A DNA stretch of 60,000 nt from Gemmatimonadota bacterium. GTDB taxonomy: Bacteria > Gemmatimonadota > Gemmatimonadetes > Longimicrobiales > Gaopeijiaceae. Shown one piece after another: positions 25,808 to 34,153 of this stretch (positions are counted from its first letter, which is position 1; every line of letters begins with the position of its first letter). The notes under the pieces are model-generated. The model was not told the origin of the DNA, searched no databases, and saw nothing but the letters and a program-made list of their open reading frames with translations. The translations under genes and the position numbers were made by a program. Location: positions 1-60,000 of the forward strand of contig JAUIKL010000004.1 in assembly GCA_030430625.1 (NCBI GenBank), read 5' to 3'.

Positions 25808-25834
25808 TTCGCGGTGCGAACCCGACCGTCGGTC

Positions 25835-26854
25835 TCAGCCCAGCGCGACGATCTCGGTCTCGCCCGCGCCTCGGAGGTCGATGGTGCCCATCGCCCGGGG
25901 GGTCACGTAGTCCGGTAGCTCCAACCCTTCGACGAGAGGTCGTGACGCCAGCAGTCGGTATCCGAGCCGTGAGCATTCGCTGCGGATACGGGCCGTAACG
26001 TTCAGGACCTCGCCGTTGAAGGCGATGACCCGCTTGATACCACCCATCTCTGCGGCAATCACCTCGCCCTCGTGGAGCGCGGCCTTGAACGCCGGGACTG
26101 CCCCGTACCGTTCGATGTACTCCCCGCTCCGACCCCAGATGGCCTTTTCCATCTCGAAGAATGCCCGGACACAGTTGGCGTTCCGAGTGCCGGCTTCGTA
26201 GGGCCAGGAGATCACGACCTCGTCTCCGACGTATTCGTAGATCTCGCCGTCGGCGTCGACGGCTGGCTCGGCCACGTCCTGGAAGAAGTCGTTCACGAGC
26301 CCGTAGTAGTGCTCGAGCGACAGGGTCTTGGCGAGCCGGGTCGAGCCTTCGAGATCGACGAACATGAAGATGCGTCGTTCCCTCCGGGGCCGGTGGTATC
26401 GACCGATGATGAAGCGGGCCAGAACGCCGGGCCCCAGAAGGCGGTCGAGTTGCCTGAGGAAGATGACGACGAGATAGACGAGGTACGTGCTGCCGATGGC
26501 GCCGATGTTGAGGGGCAGGGATGCGGAGAAGTCGGCCAGCGTCAGGCCCTGCCACCACCCGACGGCCAGCCCGCCTCCCAGGAAAATTGCGGCGAGCGCC
26601 GCGACGTAGGTCGTCGCCTTGGCCAAGACAGCCAACGCAAACGGGAGTCGGCGGAACCGACCGGCGAGAGGCGAGGATTCGAAGAGGATCAGGGGCAGAG
26701 CAATCAAGACGCCGAATACCACCGTGGTCGCCGGTGCGGCGGGCGCATCGGGTGCCAGAATCGACGTGAGGCCGTCCCAGACGAGTGAGATCGCCACGAA
26801 CAGCGTCACGACGGGTAAGGCGGCCCTGAGTCGTCTCTTCGCCCGAAGACTCAT
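25835..26854 (-). CDS. Membrane-anchored class III adenylate/guanylate cyclase
   Basis: This is a 339-residue protein. About four transmembrane helices fill residues 10-135 (ALPVVTLFVAISLVW; TVVFGVLIALPLILF; LAVLAKATTYVAALAAIFL; YLVYLVVIFL). A class III cyclase domain follows, with both metal-binding aspartates (FVDLEGST, Asp167; YVGDEVV, Asp211) and a late FNGEVLNVTARI block. It would make cAMP or cGMP in the cytoplasm; the nucleotide cannot be told from sequence. It lies 55 bp after the CPBP protease gene on the same strand and may belong to that operon. Confidence 0.85.
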   Translation of the reverse strand: MSLRAKRRLRAALPVVTLFVAISLVWDGLTSILAPDAPAAPATTVVFGVLIALPLILFESSPLAGRFRRLPFALAVLAKATTYVAALAAIFLGGGLAVGWWQGLTLADFSASLPLNIGAIGSTYLVYLVVIFLRQLDRLLGPGVLARFIIGRYHRPRRERRIFMFVDLEGSTRLAKTLSLEHYYGLVNDFFQDVAEPAVDADGEIYEYVGDEVVISWPYEAGTRNANCVRAFFEMEKAIWGRSGEYIERYGAVPAFKAALHEGEVIAAEMGGIKRVIAFNGEVLNVTARIRSECSRLGYRLLASRPLVEGLELPDYVTPRAMGTIDLRGAGETEIVALG

Positions 26855-26909
26855 GACCTGATCTCGGCAGGGAGAATCGGGGGCATGCCCGACTCGGTGT
26901 GCCGGGCCG

Positions 26910-27692
26910 TCAAGGACCCGTCCCGGCGACCACCGAGTAGACCCCGACTATGAGGAAGACGCCCTCGATTCCATGCAGGATGATGGCGAACCAGATGCTT
27001 CTGAAGCGTCTCGACGGGAAGGACCAGGCGAGGCCTCCGAAGATGAAGGCGAGCATCTGCACAGGCCTGTGGAGGTGGTACAGCGCGAATAGCGCGGAGT
27101 TCGCTACCCAGTCCCACCGCCCGAAGACCCCCTCCATCCTGGGAAGCAACACCCCTCGGAAGAGGAGTTCTTCGCCCAGCAGGTAGTTGAACAGGCTGCT
27201 GACGAGAGCAATCGGGACCAGCCACCACGCCCCGGCGAGCTCCTCGAGGGCGAGCACGCCAAGATCGAGTTCAGGCAGCCGCGCGAGCATCGGGAACGGG
27301 ATCAGGATGAGCCGCCCGATCACGTCCTCGAGTGGGGTCATCTCGAAGATGGCGTAGAAGGCGAAGGCGGGAACCAGATACCACAGGTAGCTCCACCTTC
27401 GCTCGCCCGAACGGGGATCGCTCGGGGCGTGCAGCCAGATGCGCTCCGAGAGGGCCCGCCAGGTGAATTCGTCGAGCTCACGGCGAAGCAACAGCACGGA
27501 TAGGACGAACTGCCAGACCATCCCCGCGATCAGGAAGTACCAGGTGACGAGCATGGGGTGGTGGTCCACCTTCGTGGCCACCCCCGGAGCGAGCCAGAAA
27601 GCCATCAGTGGCATAGGGAGGGCGACGGCAGCCCAGATCGCCAGAATTTTGCCGAGGCTGTACTGGGCGTCGGCAGGTCGGATCGTAGACAT
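26910..27692 (-). CDS. CPBP-family intramembrane metalloprotease
   Basis: This is a 260-residue polytopic protein with the CPBP/ABI motifs: EELLFRGVLLP (motif 1, catalytic Glu pair) and FALYHLHRP (motif 2 His). A final hydrophobic block (IWFAIILHGIEGVFLIVGVY) carries a third His. Relatives (CAAX protease and bacteriocin-processing families) cleave within membranes or protect against peptides. It begins 3 bp after the serine hydrolase stop, so the two are co-transcribed. The substrate is unknown. Confidence 0.85.
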   Translation of the reverse strand: MSTIRPADAQYSLGKILAIWAAVALPMPLMAFWLAPGVATKVDHHPMLVTWYFLIAGMVWQFVLSVLLLRRELDEFTWRALSERIWLHAPSDPRSGERRWSYLWYLVPAFAFYAIFEMTPLEDVIGRLILIPFPMLARLPELDLGVLALEELAGAWWLVPIALVSSLFNYLLGEELLFRGVLLPRMEGVFGRWDWVANSALFALYHLHRPVQMLAFIFGGLAWSFPSRRFRSIWFAIILHGIEGVFLIVGVYSVVAGTGP

Positions 27693-27695
27693 GAC

Positions 27696-28883
27696 TCAAA
27701 GCACTCCCGCCATCTGGGCCAGACGCCGGTAGGGCGCCCGAAAGTTCAGCTGCTGGAGTAGGAAGAGCGGCGACGGGTCGATGAGCGAAGGTGCGCCGTT
27801 CATGAACACGATCATGCCCGTACCTGCCTCCCGGTTGAAAGCGGCCAGTCCCGAGTAGCCGGGGTCTCCGCCCGAATGGCCGCGCACGTCCGCGTCGCCG
27901 GTGTTCACGAGGAATTCGTCGAAGACAGCAGGATGCCACACGAGTGCGTCGTCGGCGGGAGCGCGCCAGAGCGCCTCCAGGGTCTCACGGTCCAGGATCT
28001 CTCGTTCCCCGGATTCCGGAGGGTAGGAGAGCGCGACCACGAACTTCGCGAAGTCGGAGACTGTGGTACGAAGTCCGCTGGCGGGGTAGGAGGTCGTGCT
28101 ATACGGGTCGAGACGGGTGTCACCGTCGTAGGCCACGGCGAGCCGGTCCATGTCCACTTCGCTCGAGAACCACCCCGTCGACGCCATCCCGAGAGGCGTG
28201 AAGATGTGTTCGCGAGTAAAGGCATTGAACGGTCGTCCCGATGCGCGCTCGACGAGAAAGCCCAGAAGGCCGAAGCCCAGGTTCGTGTAGTGTCGCTCCT
28301 CGCCGGGCGGCGTCCGGGAGAAGTTTCTCTGCGCGTCATACAGGTCGCCGCCCGGTAGGAAGTACCGGCGGAGCGCCTCTTCTTCCGGGACTTCGGGGTC
28401 GGGCACGCCCGAGTGGATCGTGAACAATCTCCGGTACGTTTCGGAGTGGTCGATCAGACTCGAGCGGTGCTGGAGGAGCATCCGGGTCGTGATCGCCGCC
28501 TCGGGATGGTGTGGGTTCACGATCTCGAAGGGCAAGTAGGCGTTGATCGGAGCGTCGAGGTCGAGAAGCTGCAGTTCTGCCAACTGCATGACGGCAACCG
28601 CGGTCACCATCTTGGACAGCGACGCGACCTGGAAGACCGTTTCGTCCGTGATCGGCATTCCGGCCTCCGCGTCCGCGTACCCGTAGTTGCCGGACCAGGA
28701 AATCCGGCCGTTCCTGAGGAAGGCCACGGCGAGCCCCCGGGCCTGAAGCGCATCCATCTTCTTCTCGATGAAGGTGTCCAGGTCCGAGTGGTTCGAAACG
28801 TCCACCACGCTCAGGACGACGGTCGCCAGCACGATCGCCCCCAGGGCAGACAGTCCGATCAGGCTTCGGATGAGCATGTGCAT
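27696..28883 (-). CDS. Class C beta-lactamase-like serine hydrolase
   Basis: This is a 395-residue protein. An N-terminal membrane or signal segment (LIGLSALGAIVLATVVLSVV) is followed by a serine hydrolase of the AmpC/PBP4*/EstB type. It has Ser88-x-x-Lys91 (VASLSKMV), a Tyr-x-Asn motif (RHYTNLGFGLLG) and GHSGGDPGYSG as the third motif. Such enzymes are peptidases or esterases acting outside the cytoplasm and are usually not true resistance enzymes. It lies between the DUF6268-like gene (13-bp gap) and the CPBP gene (3-bp gap), in an operon divergent from an AraC regulator. Confidence 0.85.
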   Translation of the reverse strand: MHMLIRSLIGLSALGAIVLATVVLSVVDVSNHSDLDTFIEKKMDALQARGLAVAFLRNGRISWSGNYGYADAEAGMPITDETVFQVASLSKMVTAVAVMQLAELQLLDLDAPINAYLPFEIVNPHHPEAAITTRMLLQHRSSLIDHSETYRRLFTIHSGVPDPEVPEEEALRRYFLPGGDLYDAQRNFSRTPPGEERHYTNLGFGLLGFLVERASGRPFNAFTREHIFTPLGMASTGWFSSEVDMDRLAVAYDGDTRLDPYSTTSYPASGLRTTVSDFAKFVVALSYPPESGEREILDRETLEALWRAPADDALVWHPAVFDEFLVNTGDADVRGHSGGDPGYSGLAAFNREAGTGMIVFMNGAPSLIDPSPLFLLQQLNFRAPYRRLAQMAGVL

Positions 28884-28896
28884 CGGTCATCTCCGC

Positions 28897-29796
28897 CTAA
28901 GGCGCGATCGTGAGGCCGAACCGAACGAATCCGGTCTTTTTCACACCGAAGGAACCCTGTGTCTCGGTTCCGTCGAAGAACTCGAACCGGTTGTAGGGCA
29001 CGACTCCCCCCTCGACCTGGATCGCCACCGCGCCGAAGGCCAGGCGTACGGATGGGCCGACGGTGACGGTCGAATACAGGAGTTCCGGGTCGTCCACGTC
29101 GTAGATGTCCGGGTCGCCCTGGTAGCTGTTTCCACCCGTAGAAAGGCGCAGGCCGAACTGCGCGTGATCGGAGTGTGCGTACCAGAGCTCGGAGCTGGTG
29201 AGGAGGATGGTTGTCCAGCTCCACTTGTTGCCGTCGTTCCAGTCGAGGAGAGCTACCGGCAGAGGCAGCGGTTTGCCGAACTGCGTGGAGTAGGCGACGC
29301 CGACGCCCCACGCGAAGCCGGGGCTGACCCGTCGGATGCCAGCGAGCACGGCCTGGATGTTGAAGTCTTGCGTGTCGAGTTTTCCCTCGAGATCGGAGGC
29401 CATGCCCGGGCTCAGGATGCCGAGAAGGGACCAACGGTCGTTGATCGGGCGGGTCAGGCTGAGCGACAGATGGCTTTCGTAGAGGGCGTCGATCGGCGGG
29501 TCACCGCCCGCGAAGCCCGTGTAGCGAAACGCGCGACGCTGAAAGCCGAGGCTCACCTCCAGTTGGCTCCCGCCGTCGAAGCTGAATGGGAACGTCATAT
29601 CGACACGTGTAGCCGATGAGGCGACCTCGGCGGTCGGCGAGCCATCGATCGGATCCGAGAAGGCCTGCGACGGAAGCTCCTCGAACGTGAGGGACAGCTG
29701 CGCGTCGACGGGGGAAGCGCAGATCATTGCGAGGGCTATGAAAACGGACAGCGGCTTGAAGCAGGTAGCCGCGATGTGGTCAGTTCGAACGGACAT
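28897..29796 (-). CDS. Exported outer-membrane beta-barrel-like (DUF6268-type) protein
   Basis: This is a 299-residue protein with a Sec signal (FIALAMICASPVDAQ). The mature part has a barrel-like strand pattern: SQLEVSLGFQRRAF, HLSLSLTRPINDRWSLLGIL, FAWGVGVAYSTQFG, LFGLRLSTGG-like text and GFVRFGLTIAP at the end. It resembles DUF6268 outer-membrane proteins. It is the first gene of the hydrolase-protease cluster and diverges from the AraC-family gene with a 245-bp spacer that should contain both promoters. Confidence 0.65.
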   Translation of the reverse strand: MSVRTDHIAATCFKPLSVFIALAMICASPVDAQLSLTFEELPSQAFSDPIDGSPTAEVASSATRVDMTFPFSFDGGSQLEVSLGFQRRAFRYTGFAGGDPPIDALYESHLSLSLTRPINDRWSLLGILSPGMASDLEGKLDTQDFNIQAVLAGIRRVSPGFAWGVGVAYSTQFGKPLPLPVALLDWNDGNKWSWTTILLTSSELWYAHSDHAQFGLRLSTGGNSYQGDPDIYDVDDPELLYSTVTVGPSVRLAFGAVAIQVEGGVVPYNRFEFFDGTETQGSFGVKKTGFVRFGLTIAP

Positions 29797-30041
29797 TCGG
29801 TACCGTCCCGGTTGGGAGTGTCATGACCCCGCCTCGAGCGGGAGTCGTGATTTCGAATGTGTCCGTCGGTCCTGGGGCCGTATTGACAGGGCCCGCCAGT
29901 TTCTTGTCCGAGCGCGCCGAATCGCGGGCGCGAGGCTTTCTCCAGCCACACGAGGCAGGGATCGGGACCGGGTTGCGCGCGCTGGAGTCGGCCGGGAAAA
30001 TGGGCTGACCGTCTCGTTTCGTCCGTCATGCTCTCGTTGCG

Positions 30042-31049
30042 ATGCCCTCGATTCCCAAGGTCGCGATCACCAGCACCGTCGCCATGGTCTCGGCCGCGAA
30101 GGTGCTCGGTGTCGACCCGGAACCGATCCTCCGGGACGAAGGGGTCGGGGCCGCTGTCCTGACCGACCCGGACGCGCGGATCCCACTCGCGAACGCGCTC
30201 AGGATATGGGAGCAACTGGCCAACGCGGCGGGCGATCCTTACTTGCCGCTGACGGCGCCGTCGCTTCTACCACCCGGGGCCTACCGAATTCTGGACTTTC
30301 TGGCCGCAGCGATGCCGACGCTTGGTGATTGGATCGAGAGTTTCACTCGTCACTACAGGGTGGTGACACCGGCGGTAGACCTTCGTGTCGGTTGGTCGGA
30401 CGGAATGCCGTACCTGGACATGAGGCTCGCAAGCGGCGGCGCGGTGGTTCCCCAATTCGTCGACTACACGTTTGCTGCCCTGATCGCGCGCACCCGACTG
30501 AAGGGGTACCCGACCTGGGAGCCGTCACTCGTCGAGTTCCGCCATCCAGCCGAGCGACACGAGCCCTACGTGTCCGCGCTGCATTCTCCGGTCCGTTTCG
30601 ACGCCGATCGCGATCGGCTTTGGTGCAAGACGAGCGATTGGTCGATGCCCTCTGCGGAGGCCAATCCCCCCCTCAGCCAACTGCTGGACGAGCATGCCCG
30701 GCTGCTCGGAGAGGCCGTGCCGACCGACGGTGGGTTCGTCAGGAGCGTCCGAAAGGCGATCGGCGAGGTCCTGCAGACCGGCGCCACCGCCGAAGATGTC
30801 GCCGCGAAGTTGTACATCAGCACTCGCACGTTGCAGCGACGGCTGACTCAGCGCGGAACGACGTACAAAGCCGTCCTCGAGGACGTGCGGGAAGATCTGG
30901 CGAGGGGCTACCTGGACCGGTCGGACATCGCGATCTCGGAGGTCGCCTTCATCCTCGGCTACAGCGAGCAGAGCAGCTTCAACCGGGCCTTCAAGCGCTG
31001 GACGGGAGCCGCGCCGGGCGACTGGCGCCGCCGCTCCCGAGTCCAATGA
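30042..31049 (+). CDS. AraC-family transcriptional regulator
   Basis: This is a 335-residue protein. The N-terminal ~200 residues match the ligand-binding domain of OruR/ArgR-like AraC regulators (VLGVDPEPILRDEG, ARIPLANALRIWEQLA, GAYRILDFLAAAMPTLG). The C-terminal ~100 residues hold the two helix-turn-helix motifs (EDVAAKLYISTRTLQRRLTQRGTTY and ISEVAFILGYSEQSSFNRAFKRWTG). It diverges from the DUF6268-like/hydrolase/CPBP operon, which it probably controls in response to a small hydrophobic or amino-acid-like ligand. The control is an inference from position. Confidence 0.9.
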   Translation: MPSIPKVAITSTVAMVSAAKVLGVDPEPILRDEGVGAAVLTDPDARIPLANALRIWEQLANAAGDPYLPLTAPSLLPPGAYRILDFLAAAMPTLGDWIESFTRHYRVVTPAVDLRVGWSDGMPYLDMRLASGGAVVPQFVDYTFAALIARTRLKGYPTWEPSLVEFRHPAERHEPYVSALHSPVRFDADRDRLWCKTSDWSMPSAEANPPLSQLLDEHARLLGEAVPTDGGFVRSVRKAIGEVLQTGATAEDVAAKLYISTRTLQRRLTQRGTTYKAVLEDVREDLARGYLDRSDIAISEVAFILGYSEQSSFNRAFKRWTGAAPGDWRRRSRVQ

Positions 31050-31207
31050 CCCGGGGTTGCCCATGGCGCAGGCCCTGGGAGTTGACCCACGCGGGAGTAG
31101 CAACGAACGTTGCTCGCGGCGGTCTACGAGCCCCGAGCCTGACTCGCGTAGAAAGGGTTGCAAACGACGCGCGGTCGGAGGCTCAAATCGCTGCAGCAGA
31201 AGTAGTT

Positions 31208-31281
31208 CGGGGCGTGGCGCAGTCCGGTAGCGCACCTGCTTTGGGAGCAGGGGGTCCCCGGTTCGAATCCGGGCGCCCCGA
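31208..31281 (+). tRNA. tRNA-Pro (anticodon TGG)
   Basis: The cloverleaf has acceptor CGGGGCG / CGCCCCG, anticodon stem CCTGC / GCAGG with loop TTTGGGA (TGG), and T-loop TTCGAAT. CCA is not encoded. The last 15 bases recur 177 bp downstream as part of a direct repeat. Confidence 0.95.
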
Positions 31282-31316
31282 CTTATCGAGAAGGAATCAC
31301 CGAGGTGCCGCGCCCG
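31267..31316 (+). repeat. 50-bp direct repeat, copy 1 (tRNA-Pro 3' end plus flank)
   Basis: This copy starts at ATCCGGGCGCCCCGA in the tRNA T-stem and runs on through CTTATCGAGAAGGAATCACC to GCGCCCG. It matches 31444-31493 at 49 of 50 positions. Confidence 0.9.
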
Positions 31317-31443
31317 GATTCAGGGCGCCGGAGGCGCCCGCTTCGCGGAGCGAAGCAGAACCGTAGGTTCGACTTGAGCGGGCCAGCTGGCAAACCGAAG
31401 TCGGTGCGGCGCTCCCGCGAAAGGGCGAGCCGACGGCGAGCCC
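31317..31443. other. 127-bp structured segment between tRNA-tail repeats
   Basis: It holds two adjacent perfect hairpins (31323-31339, GGGCGCC/GGCGCCC; 31340-31356, GCTTCG/CGAAGC), a 10-bp palindrome GCCAGCTGGC (31382-31391), and two copies of GGCGAGCC. No ORF or known RNA was recognised. It could be a small mobile or REP-like element inserted at the tRNA end. Confidence 0.5.
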
Positions 31444-31493
31444 ATCCGGGCGCCCCGACTTATTGAGAAGGAATCACCGAGGTGCCGCGCCCG
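31444..31493 (+). repeat. 50-bp direct repeat, copy 2
   Basis: It repeats the tRNA-Pro 3' end and 35 bp of flank with one change (TATTGAG for TATCGAG). The two copies have the form expected of flanking sites of a tRNA-targeted insertion, or of a tandem duplication. Confidence 0.9.
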
Positions 31494-31508
31494 TCGACCG
31501 ACGCCGGG

Positions 31509-32405
31509 CTACCGCATCGACGCCCGAAACGCCTCGATCGCCTCGACCGTCAGCTGCGTGCGGTAGGCGATGATCTTCCGGCCCAGCTCCTGGGTTTCCG
31601 CGAGCGGCTCCAGGCTGATTCCGTTGATCGTGCCGCGGCCGGCCGCAACCCGCTGCTCGTAGCGGATCGACGTGGGGTCGATGACCGACATGATGGCGTC
31701 GATGGAGAGCTCTTCGTGGATGCCATCGGATCCGGAGCTCGCCTGGTACTCCATCTGCTCCGGAATGCCCAGCTCCTCCTGGATGTACTGCCGAACCAGA
31801 GTGTGGTTGTAGAACTCGGGCACGTGGTGGAAGACGGCGGGCTCGCCGCCATAGCGCTCGTTCAGGGCGTCTGCGGCGGCCTGCATGCCCCGGAGATTCC
31901 CCCCGCTGTCGCCGAGGTAGTAAACCTCGGTGAAGCCCATCGAGCGGAGGCTGTCGCCGATGTCGGTGAGCCAGGCGATGTACGTCTCCTGCGAGACCAT
32001 CGGGCCGGTGTTGCCCGGCATGACGTCGCGGCCCGGGTTACCCGGCTCGAGCGTCACGAGGGGTGCGATGAGGGTGTTACCGAGTGCCTCGGCCACCGAG
32101 GGTCCCATGAGCCGATTCGAGTAGTTGTGCTTTCCCGACGCGAGGTGCGGACCGTTCGACTCCACCCCACCGGTGAGCACGATGGCCGTCGTCTTTCCGG
32201 CGCGAATGGCATCGCGCAGCTCCATCCACGTCAGCTCCTCTATCCAGAGGCTCTCGAACGCCTCGATCGGGCGGGGCTCGTTCATCGCCTCCTGCCGCGC
32301 GGCTTCGCGGGCAGCGATCTCCTCGGGCGTGAGCTGGCGACGCTGCTGGGCCGTCAGGGGCGTGGCAACGAGGAGCAGTGCCGCGAGGAGGAGGGGGGTC
32401 TTCAT
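31509..32405 (-). CDS. Exported creatininase-family amidohydrolase
   Basis: This is a 298-residue protein with a Sec signal peptide (KTPLLLAALLLVATPLTAQ). The mature part resembles the creatininase superfamily: WIEELTWMELRDAI, TGGVESNGPHLASGKHN, and a GDSGGNLRGM block where the family has its second metal region. In creatininase the first motif is E-Q-H-G-P-H-L; here it is E-S-N-G-P-H-L, so one usual metal ligand is replaced by Asn, and activity may differ. The frame opens 14 codons earlier, but the signal and GGAG upstream favour ATG 32405. It follows the unusual tRNA gene on the same strand. Confidence 0.75.
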   Translation of the reverse strand: MKTPLLLAALLLVATPLTAQQRRQLTPEEIAAREAARQEAMNEPRPIEAFESLWIEELTWMELRDAIRAGKTTAIVLTGGVESNGPHLASGKHNYSNRLMGPSVAEALGNTLIAPLVTLEPGNPGRDVMPGNTGPMVSQETYIAWLTDIGDSLRSMGFTEVYYLGDSGGNLRGMQAAADALNERYGGEPAVFHHVPEFYNHTLVRQYIQEELGIPEQMEYQASSGSDGIHEELSIDAIMSVIDPTSIRYEQRVAAGRGTINGISLEPLAETQELGRKIIAYRTQLTVEAIEAFRASMR

Positions 32406-32517
32406 GGGGATGACTCCGACGGAGGGCGTTGAACGTCGCAGCATCATGGGGGGCGACCGGCCGCTGGGCCAGATGGCGGGTGTCCGATATGGACACGCCC
32501 GCGCCTCCGGAACGAAG

Positions 32518-32587
32518 TGGAGCCCGATGGATTCGAACCACCGCCTCTCGACAGAGTCGAGCGCTCTCCCAACTGAGCTAGGGCCCC
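32518..32587 (-). tRNA. tRNA-like gene with shortened anticodon arm (Gln-CTG or Arg-TCT, possibly pseudo)
   Basis: On the minus strand the acceptor (GGGGCCC/GGGCTCC), D-arm (GCTC/GAGC) and T-arm (GGTGG/CCATC, loop TTCGAAT) are intact, and the length is 70 nt. The anticodon arm is CTCGA-CTCTG-TCGAG: a 5-bp stem with only a 5-nt loop, two bases short. A loop of CTCTG plus two lost purines would read CTG (Gln); a 4-bp stem with a 7-nt loop would read TCT (Arg), but without U33. It is either a decayed tRNA, a sequence error or an unusual functional RNA. Confidence 0.7.
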
Positions 32588-32734
32588 GGCACCCTCAATG
32601 CTTGTCACGCTCGACGAGGCAACGCAAGGATTGTGGTCGAGTCGTCCGGTTATGGCACGTGCAGCGTTTCGGAACGAAGGTTGCTCCACTGACCGAAGTC
32701 GCAATCGCAAAGGCACACACACCGGTGCTGGATC

Positions 32735-33922
32735 ATGGATCAGAACCTCCTCATTCGCGCAGTTTTCCTCGGCATCGCGGTCACGACGGCATGCCAGTCG
32801 ACGGTTCTCACTCCGGATCCGCCGGTGGACCCGGTCGCCACTTCGTTGGTAGTCTCGGCAGACAGTATCGAAGTGGCGGTCGGGGACACGATGCGCCTCA
32901 CTGCCCTGGTTCTGGACCAGTTCGGAGACCCGATGGCGGGATCACAGGCCTCATGGAGCAGTTCGAACGACTCGGTAGCCGAGGTCTCGACCTTGGGTAG
33001 GGTCACGGCCAGAGGTGCGGGCTCCGGAACCGTGCAGGCGACGTTCGGAGTGCTCGCGGCGTCCGTGATCGTCGTTGTTCTGGCCGACACGACTTCGCCT
33101 CCGCCCCCTCCGCCACCGCCCCCCGCTGCGGGGTCGGAGTGCGACGAAACCCCGGAGTCCTGGCTCTGGTGCGACGATTTCGACTCGGATCGCCTGGATA
33201 GCTACTTCGAGATCGACAATGCGGGGGGCAGCTTCACCCGCCAGTCGAGCGGGGGCCTCGACGACTCGCCGGTGATGGCTGCTCATTGGTCACCGGGACA
33301 GGTCAACGCAGGAGCGCTTCACCTGGCGATCGGCCGGTCGCCGGACAATTACAGGAAGTCCGTGACCGACGATATGGACCTCCGGGAAGTGTACTGGCGG
33401 TTGTACTTCCGGCAGCAGGAAGGCTGGCAGGGCGATGGGGCTTACAAGCTCTCGCGTGCCTTCATCTTCCACAGCACGGACAACTGGGGCCAGGCGATGA
33501 TCGCGCACGTGTGGTCGGGTGGGCCTTCGAACGAGCACCTCGTTCTCGATCCCGCTTCGGGCACGGACGCGGCCGGTAACGTCATGACGTCCGGCTACAA
33601 CGACGCCGGCAACATGCGCTGGTTGGGCATCCGTCAGTCCTCGACCGAGATCTTCGCCGAGGAACACCGCGGGGAATGGCACTGCGTCGAAGCTCAGGTG
33701 CGTCTCAACGAGGCCGGGAGTGAGAACGGGATCTTCCGACTCTGGATCGACGACGAGCTCGAAGCCGAGACCACCAGCCTCAATTGGGTCGGCGCATACG
33801 ATGACTACGGCCTCAATGCGGTCTTCGTCGAGAACTACTGGAACGGTGGGTCGCCTGCGGACCAGACTCGTTACATCGACAACTTCGTCGTCAGCACGGA
33901 GCGTATCGGCTGTAACCCGTAG
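32735..33922 (+). CDS. Big_2 plus lectin/lyase-like lipoprotein
   Basis: This is a 395-residue predicted lipoprotein (lipobox VTTAC). Residues about 35-115 form one Big_2 Ig-like domain (SADSIEVAVGDTMRLTALVLD...WSSSNDSVAEVSTLGRVTARGAG). A run of nine prolines is the linker. The C-terminal ~260 residues look like a concanavalin-like jelly roll (CDDFDSDRLDSYFE, VYWRLYFRQQEGWQGDGAYKLSRAF, HCVEAQVRLNE, GIFRLWIDDELEAE, YIDNFVVS), as in polysaccharide lyases and LamG-like proteins. A role in binding or cutting external polysaccharide is likely; active-site residues were not identified. Confidence 0.72.
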   Translation: MDQNLLIRAVFLGIAVTTACQSTVLTPDPPVDPVATSLVVSADSIEVAVGDTMRLTALVLDQFGDPMAGSQASWSSSNDSVAEVSTLGRVTARGAGSGTVQATFGVLAASVIVVVLADTTSPPPPPPPPPAAGSECDETPESWLWCDDFDSDRLDSYFEIDNAGGSFTRQSSGGLDDSPVMAAHWSPGQVNAGALHLAIGRSPDNYRKSVTDDMDLREVYWRLYFRQQEGWQGDGAYKLSRAFIFHSTDNWGQAMIAHVWSGGPSNEHLVLDPASGTDAAGNVMTSGYNDAGNMRWLGIRQSSTEIFAEEHRGEWHCVEAQVRLNEAGSENGIFRLWIDDELEAETTSLNWVGAYDDYGLNAVFVENYWNGGSPADQTRYIDNFVVSTERIGCNP

Positions 33923-34153
33923 GTCGGGCGCGGTAGGCGCCGGAGACGGAGCGCCTCCTTCGTGGACCTGAAGAGCGTGGCTACAATGGGGGATGAATCG
34001 TAATCTCCCCCGAGTGCGGGGCCGACGCTCGTTCGACCGTGCGGGTAAGCGGCGAATCGTGTCGGTCACGTAACATCTGGCCTCCGGCGGGTTACATGTG
34101 GATGCACCGGTCCGTTACCGTGCCCGCGATCTGCGATTCACCCAAGGAGGCCC

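Noticed and set aside
27696-28883. True beta-lactamase resistance gene
   Set aside because: The SxxK and YxN motifs are shared by many esterases and peptidases of this fold, and the context gives no support for antibiotic resistance.
31208-31493. Integrated phage or plasmid at tRNA-Pro
   Set aside because: The repeats flank only 127 bp, and no integrase, excisionase or phage gene is nearby. It is kept only as a possible remnant or small element.
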